A stretch of 64,000 nucleotides of DNA, taken from contig NC_065913.1 in assembly GCF_905147045.1 (NCBI RefSeq), forward strand, positions 9,138,501 to 9,202,500, read 5' to 3'. Every line of letters begins with the position of its first letter. Position 1 is the first letter of the stretch. The notes beneath the pieces were generated by a model. The model had not been told where the DNA came from and searched no databases. It saw only the letters and a program-made list of their open reading frames with translations. This stretch comes from Nymphalis io (taxonomy: Eukaryota > Arthropoda > Insecta > Lepidoptera > Nymphalidae). Of this stretch, positions 57,376-64,000 are shown in pieces. The position numbers were made by a program, and so were the translations under genes.

Positions 57376-58615
57376 GATCCAGAGACTTCATTCGAATTTA
57401 TTTCTAAATTTGATTTTTTTTTACCAGTATCTATGCTAGTTGTGTACAAAACATTCTGCCTTGATAAAAATATATTTGTTGCTTATTACAAAAAGACTAC
57501 TATTTACTTTATAGACTAATAATCTGAGTTTCTTTCACTGGTTCGACACAGGGCTGGGTGTTACTTTTAACCGGTGGAAGTTTCTAGTTTGACTATCAAT
57601 AAGCAAGTGTAATTCTTCAATGTTGAATAAAGTATTTTGATATTAATATTGTTTATGTGAACCTAGTGTGCTTGTTAATTCATAATAAAATTTAAATAAA
57701 AGATGACCTAGGATCTGGATAAGGATAAACAAACATAAATTATGGAAATAAACAGAAAAAATGACTAAATGAGTCATGGAAAACCACTAATGATGGAATT
57801 CGATTAACGCTACAAGATTTACTATTGAGTTTCTTTCTTCGGTTCAGTTCTTCTTGGTAGAATCTGCATATATCCACAACTAGTAGCTTTAAACCTTTGT
57901 GAAATAATTCGAATGTACTTATAAGTCTACTTGATTAATTATCACCAACTCAGCAAGCGCGCATTGTCGTGAAACTTTCTTATGAACGCGGGTTGACACA
58001 ATAATTGCCAATTTATTTTTTACAAAGTGTAGCTTAAATTATAAAGATTTTAAATAAAAAAACCAACATACTTTAATTATTTTTATTATAGTCTAATGAT
58101 GTGCTAAAAAATGTTTTAATTTTTTTTTTAATATTGAATGACTGATTTAATTTTTTTTTAATCTTTGCTAATATATAACATTTTTCTAAGTCAGTAAAAA
58201 ACATTGTTTTATTTTTTAAGTCACAATCACACGTTTTATTCAAAGCATAATTAAATAAAAAGATTAATTTAGTCTAATAACACCCTAAAATTTTCATAAA
58301 TCGATGACACGAAGCTAACTTTTATTAAAACTGGCCGTTTACTCTGACAAAATTAAATAATTAAAGAAACACACGTTTCAAATTAATATTCTAAGCGAAC
58401 TGCCACAGATAATACACAATTAATTATTTAACACCATCATTTCATCGCTTACCATTACTTTATCAAATTAAATTAATTCGGATTAATTGATACTTTGAGG
58501 CAAAGAGATCTAATAAAATACGTACTTAAAATTTATGTAATAAGGACTATTATTGTATAAACAATAAGATATGTAAAAAAAATTTAAAGTCGTTAAGAAG
58601 AAGATAAAAGTTAAA
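57376..58615. other. No gene seen
   Basis: AT-rich DNA with many T-runs. No supported coding or repeat unit. Confidence 0.5.
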
Positions 58616-58944
58616 ATGAATCTTAGTGGAATATATATATGTCGCAACCGGGTGAATTATTTCGGTCAACGTCATCTAGTGGTATACGTTCGAGACTACG
58701 TTATGGAATCGTTTCCGGAACGCCAGTGCCACGTAGCGGCACTCGATGGAGTTTGTGTAAGCATGCGCCAGAGGGGAACGTCGGACAGGACTACTCTCCG
58801 AGCGTTCGGCGCGTGCGGTCACAGAATCATCGCGCATTCCGGTCACCTACTTAAACTGTGTTACTGAGTCATTATACTGTGGTTGATTGTACAAGTGTGT
58901 TTTCTTGATCCTTCGTCACCCACCGATAGACACATAAGAAAACC

Positions 58945-59592
58945 ATGAACTATAACTGTGGTGATGGCCCTCCGCCGTCATCAGAAGTGGGATCAGCGTT
59001 GGATCAAAACAATGAGACGAACATCTGGCGTGCAATGTTCGAGCAACAAAACCAGAACATGCGAGCATTGATTGAGGCCCTGCAAGCATCTAAGCCGGCC
59101 CACCATGAAGAACTACCAGCATTCGATCCTGAGAAAAAGGATGCTGATGCAAGATCCTGGTGCGCGACGGCTGACTTGTGTTTCGCCGAAAATCCTCCAA
59201 GCGGCGGTCGACTTGTTTTAGCGGTCAGCAAGGCGCTAAAATGTGAAGCATCAACTTGGTTATCTCAAATAGCCTATGAGGGTATCACGTGGGTTGAATT
59301 CAAAGCTATCTTCGCAACACGATTTATTTCGACCGAAATATTGGCGAATACCCTCATTAAGATGAGTGCTGAGAAACCAAGTGAAAAAAAAACACTACCC
59401 GCATTTGCAAGTCGATTAATTTCGTCGCTGACCAACCGATGGAAAGACGTAAACAAAGAAGAAATCGCCGTAGCAACAGTACTCGCTCACTTGTCACAGT
59501 TCGAGCCGCGACTTCAGCGCATGGCATTTACTACGAACATTACATCGAGAGAGAAATTACAACAAGAACTGAGTGAACAAGAACTGCGGTAG
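58945..59592 (+). pseudogene. Gypsy gag of the deleted element
   Basis: 215 codons from the ATG 58945: MNYNCGDGPPPSSEVGSALD, ADARSWCATADLCFAE, LSQIAYEGITWVEFKAIFAT. This is the capsid-like part of a Gypsy Gag. It stops right after LQQELSEQELR, before any zinc knuckle. Confidence 0.7.
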
Positions 59593-59657
59593 AAACAAGC
59601 GGTGATAAATCGTGGCAGGATACTATAGGCGAGGTTCAACTAACAATAAATTGTACG

Positions 59658-60092
59658 ATGAATAGAGTTACAAAAGCTTCTCCACTTGAACTTTTAATCG
59701 GAAAAGTTGCAAGACCGTTGTCATTGATGTGTAGCGAAATAGAGACCGATGTTGATTTGAACGAAATTCGCGATCGCGCGGCTGAGAATATAACAAAAGG
59801 TGCGGAATATGATAAGGCTCGATTTGATAAAACAAAGGCTAAAATTAAGAATTTTGCAGTAGGTGACTTTGTATTGTTAGAAAACGAAGAACGGAACCAA
59901 ACAAAGTCAGATCGGAATTATAAAGGTCCGTTTAAGGTGATTGAGGTTTTGGATGGTGATCGTTACATGTTAAAGGCTTTAAATTCAAAGCGTACGTACA
60001 AATATGCACACGATAGGTTAAGAAAGATGCCAGCAGGTCATTTACCAGTCGATGTTGATGTTGATGACAGCTGTAACGGTATTGACGAGTAA
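59658..60092 (+). pseudogene. Integrase C-terminal end of the deleted Gypsy element
   Basis: It reads NRVTKASPLELLIGKVARP, then YDKARFDKTKAKIKNFAVGD and the GPY/F-type module YKGPFKVIEVLDGDRYMLKA. Only the last part of integrase is present; the catalytic core is missing. It ends DSCNGIDE at 60092. Confidence 0.7.
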
Positions 60093-60250
60093 GCTTAATG
60101 TGTGTAGACGAGTAAAGGGTGCTAGCGGCCGTATTGCGTTCGACCGTACCTGTAGTTATTACGTAGTCGTAGCCCGGTAGAAGTCGGTATCTCTTGAGGC
60201 AACTCAAGTAGACCGTATAACTGTGGTGATGGCCCTCCGCCGTCATATAA

Positions 60251-61955
60251 AATACAAATTTGATGATAAATATAGAGTAAATGTAAAAAATACACTTATA
60301 AATATACATTTTTTTAGTAGGATTACTTTTTAGGTATTTTTAGTTCATACAAATTATAAATTAAAATATTTACTTACAATTGTTTTTACAGATGAAAAAC
60401 GAAACAGCAAATTATTTAATTAATTTTGTTCCCATAAATATTTCTGAATTTCAAAATGGTGTCACTTAAAAATGTCTTACGTTTGTGTTACATAAATACG
60501 TATATTTAACTTAAAATAGCAAGTTATATCAGCTTACAGGAACTAGAAAAATCATTTAGATTTAATGTACAAAATTTAAATACTTCGACAAAAGATATGT
60601 ATACAACAATACAATAATATGAATCGCGCCAAAATTTAAATTTAAAATGGCGTCATGATTACGTTTAAAAATATTTAATATTTTAATAAATTTAAATAAC
60701 ACAATACGAATTTGAAAATGGGGTCTTTTCAAAATAACAGAATATGACATAACAGAGCATTTTTTAATATTCTTGAGGATGGTTATCACTCAAATGCTAT
60801 TTCTGATGTTAGGTCTGCTATTCTTTTAATAATTATTGTTATTTAGCTTAGCGGTATTTTTTTCCATTCATGTTGCCGCAGAGTCTTAAACACAGGCCAT
60901 TCCTTATGTATTCAAAATGGCGCCTAATAAGAATAAAATATAATTTTCAAGCAGTGATGAATCGCTTGAATTTTGTAAAAATTTACCCAAATAGTAATAT
61001 ATAATTTTGTTTTGGTACATATTCAAATTTAGTATTGCATAAGTTAGGTAATAGACGAAATTTCATTTATATTTATAACTGATCAGAATATGATTGACGG
61101 GAATAGTTCGTGCTTATAATGCCTGAAGTTCTTAAAAAAATATGACCGAGTTATTACAACTTATACCTAAATACCTGGATGTTTATTTTTTAATTTATAT
61201 ATAATTAACATTATTTTATGCTGCATTTTTTTTAATTTGTTATGTGTATAATAATAATCAGGTTAGTAAAGGTTTGAATATGTTTTTTTATTTAAAAAAA
61301 TAACTTTTAACGTGACACGTTTTCTTAGACCAAAAACGTTAATGATACTAATTATCTTTGTTTAAAAAAAATCTTATTCAACCATTAATTGCTTTTATTA
61401 AATTATGTTTAATATTATTGTAGTTTAATTAATATCGATGCCACAGATAGCTATAAAAATATTAATTAATACAAATCATAAAAAGTCAATGTCATATCGT
61501 CTAAAGTAAAATCGGCATTAAATAATCCGATCATTGATAGTTAGATATCTTAATGTTATATAAATATGTATCATTAACTTAAAATTGCAATTTATAAACA
61601 GGAACTGGATATATCATTTAATGTACAAAGTTTAAATACTAACAATATGAAAGCTAATTTTGGTTTACCTCTTGAGGTAGTGATTATATTAATGGCGCCA
61701 AAATTGTAATTCAAAATGGCGTCATGACGTTTGTGTTTTTAAAATGCTAAGCATGTTTTTTTTTTAAATAAATATAAAAATTATTTTACCGTACAACATT
61801 ATTGTTTTAAATTTATAATCAATTTTTATTGGAGTCTTACATATCAGCGCGGCTTAATGCAAAAGTAACATCGGCATTGTAAGAGCTACCATTAACAAAA
61901 AAAAAAAAAAATACAAACCTAAAGATTTGTTCCTTGGGGCGTGATTATCATTTTA
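60251..61955. other. AT-rich DNA with a diverged direct repeat
   Basis: 60490-60690 and 61555-61765 share blocks in the same order (ttaacttaaaat, caggaact, aatgtacaaa, tttaaatac, aaaatggcgtcatga), spaced by about 1.07 kb. The motif caaaatggcg occurs several more times. No gene. Confidence 0.55.
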
Positions 61956-62515
61956 AAAACAGTTACGTTATATATGTATGCACATAAATATGTTATTTCA
62001 TTTAAATAGAAAATAACTAGTGTATTAAAGCCACAAGAGTAGACAAAGGAAAATTAACAACCGACATTGAATTGGCGCGATATCATTGGTCGAGATTTTG
62101 AGTTATCTGTGATATTCATTATGGATTTGCGAAAAAATTGCGTTTTATTCGAGAAAGTAGTTAAGCTGAGCTGTTAGCGACTATCACGGGATATGGAAAT
62201 ATAAAGCTAGTTTATATTTACTCCTAGTAGCTAGTTTATATTATATATTTACTCCTACGATTGGAATATACTAAATATACATTTCAACTTATTGTAAAAG
62301 GTGTATTAAATACAATATTAACACGTACACAGTGCTATTTTGATTTTAAATAAGAATATTTAATTTAAATCTCAGTTTATTTGAAATTTTAAGTCAACTA
62401 ACTTCTAAATAAGTTATTATTGTAACAATTTAACATACGATAAGATTATCATAGTCCTGTCACCGTGGCGTCACGGAAGGGTAGACAGGCAAACATGGTA
62501 TAACTCAGAATTTAA
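61956..62515. repeat. Right-arm block, copy 2
   Basis: Direct match to 40264-40780, with an additional short duplicated stretch around 62224-62250 (ctagtttatatt). It shows the empty site of the LINE inserted at 40780. Confidence 0.8.
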
Positions 62516-64000
62516 TGTTTTTGAATGTACATATTTTCAAACATAAAAACTTATAACCTTTTACTGTTGCGATTTATGTTTCTCTTTTTTAATTTCGGAT
62601 AGGAAGGCAAATGTAATTTTGGTGGTAATTCTCCACCGCGTCATTGGCGTTTTAAGAAATATTAACCATCATTTATATTGTCAATGTGCCACCAACATTG
62701 GGAACCAAGATGTAATATCCATTGTGTATGTACGTTATTTCATAAACCTAGTTATATAATTATTTAATATTAACTAGAAATTGGATGTATGTGTGTACAT
62801 ACATAAGAAGCCATTAGTTCCATATTATATTTACATATATATATATATATAAGCCTTTATATATTGCAATATTATTTATTCATAAGCATAGACGTTTTGC
62901 ATGTATGTTATATACGTAATAAAAACTCTGACACTGATTAATTAACTGACTGAATAAAAATGGGTTATGAGTGAAAATTTGCTCGATCACATACGATGGT
63001 TTATTAAAAATTTGTCCCCTAGTGTTAAATATATGAAAGTTTATATGGATGGTCCACATTTTTTTGTACAGTGTTGCCAACTTGGGGGTTTTCCCCCTAA
63101 ATAGGGCTATGTCAGATGAAATCAAATAGGATATTTTCAGGTTAGACATTTTTTAGGAGGAACATTTTTTTAAAGAAATTCTCTCCGGGGATTAACTCTT
63201 CAGCTTCATTTAATTGAGTATATTTCAAGTTTACTAATGCTACTTGCAGTACTTGATTTGCTTTTTTTTAACATCATATTATAAATGTATTTTGTATTTG
63301 TTTCAATTCATCCGTCAGGAGACTGTTTTTATGTAACATAAAAATACCGTCATCGTTTGTCGTTTTTTTGTAATTTAATCCGCAAGGCGAAACGCCTCCC
63401 ACGCAAACATGAAGTGAACACGACAAGAAAACTGGTTACAGATACAATTAATATATTTAATTTATCTAGAATATTCTAGAGAGATCTCGAATTTTACATT
63501 GGAGCTGTGTTCTATAGAATTCATGGTATGTACGGGAAGGTTTGCGTGACCCGGCCGATGGCTCTGTAACAAAACAATTTCGTTAATATATAAAAATGGC
63601 TGTTTGTGTATCTGTTTGTGATTAATAGAGTTCGGACCGTTTGAATCACCATTATAGAATGAAATTTAGATGTATGTCTCATGGATGATTTTATAATATC
63701 CACTTCGTTGTAACGCCGCTAGATGGCGCTGTACCACATTAACAGCCACCTTCCGGGTTTTGCTAGTAAAGTACAAAAGTGTCTGTTGGTCGAAGATATC
63801 TCTTCTTAAGAACAAAACTTATTCCAACATGATTCAAAACAGTTACAGTATATAAATGTCCCACAGCTGGGCTAAAACCTCTCCTTCTCAGGAGAAGGTT
63901 TGAGCTTATTCCACAACCTGCTTCGATGCATGGATTTCCTTCACCTAACACTTATAAATTAAATGTGTGAAAGTCAGTGGAGCTAGCGATCTCGGATACC
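62272..64000 (-). repeat. Right arm of inverted duplication, block 2
   Basis: Reverse copy of 12895-14640. It includes a TA run at 62838-62853 and decayed SINE-B and repeat-D pieces. The match is still continuing at the window end (ctcggatacc is the complement of ggtatccgag at 12900). Confidence 0.85.

Larger units (their letters stand above)
58616..60250 (+). mobile_element. Deleted Ty3/Gypsy derivative (gag plus integrase end)
   Basis: 58630-58940 is a GC-richer, LTR-like leader. Gag is at 58945 and the integrase C-terminus at 59658. Everything between (protease, RT, RNase H, integrase core) is deleted. A 31-bp stretch at the start of gag (58951-58981) is repeated exactly at 60216-60246. 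No matching 3' LTR is seen. Confidence 0.7.

Noticed and set aside
58616..58867. 83-codon frame before the deleted Gypsy gag
   Set aside because: It lies in the LTR-like leader, overlaps a second equally open frame, and has no protein family features.

Overview
The window is eukaryotic nuclear DNA from an insect, most probably a lepidopteran and perhaps a butterfly. The reasons are the AT-rich intergenic DNA, intron-split GC-rich exons with GT/AG boundaries, LINEs of RTE, CR1/Jockey-group and R4-like type, tRNA-headed SINEs of kinds I associate with butterfly genomes, and a short TTAGG run. There are no operons, bacterial genes, CRISPR arrays or rRNA genes. Most of the sequence is transposable elements, satellite DNA and locally duplicated segments.

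The one host gene I recognise is a GTPBP2-type GTPase (GTPBP1/GTPBP2 family), present as scattered exons on both strands. On the minus strand, the N-terminal exons (50.99-47.59 kb) run into three exons of the region after the G domain (47.16-46.56 kb), the first of which carries a stop codon. On the plus strand, a second copy of those three exons (10.27-10.87 kb) is followed by a 90-codon exon (11.37 kb) and a C-terminal exon (12.69 kb). The short exon that should follow the N-terminal block (28.21 kb) and the P-loop exon (33.65 kb) are also on the plus strand. The exons for the rest of the G domain are not here. The locus has been duplicated, inverted and partly lost.

Layout. 0-3.7 kb: Ty3/Gypsy gag and protease remnant fused in frame to a truncated LINE. 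4.2-9.6 kb: an RTE LINE nested in a related RTE. 9.9-14.6 kb: left arm of an inverted duplication with GTPBP2 exons. 14.8-28 kb: SINEs, 89-bp satellite, a Ty3/Gypsy element with both LTRs (16.25-23.52 kb, itself split by an RTE copy) and a decayed LINE (24.1-27.2 kb). 28.2-33.7 kb: two GTPBP2 exons flanking a LINE with two open reading frames. 33.8-40.3 kb: SINEs, a decayed R4-like LINE and a LINE tail. 40.3-47.5 kb: right arm, split by a LINE (40.78-45.86 kb). 47.6-51.0 kb: GTPBP2 N-terminal exons and the largest satellite array. 51-61.9 kb: SINEs, a BovB-like RTE, a deleted Gypsy derivative and AT-rich DNA. 61.96-64 kb: a further inverted arm copy running off the window end.

I found no clear sign of a new functional system. 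The most notable structures are the rearranged GTPase locus, the satellite/SINE composite repeats shared between distant arrays, a possible intron and terminal exon in the Gypsy element, and the chimeric protease-reverse transcriptase reading frame. Repeat boundaries are estimates read by eye unless target-site duplications are given.
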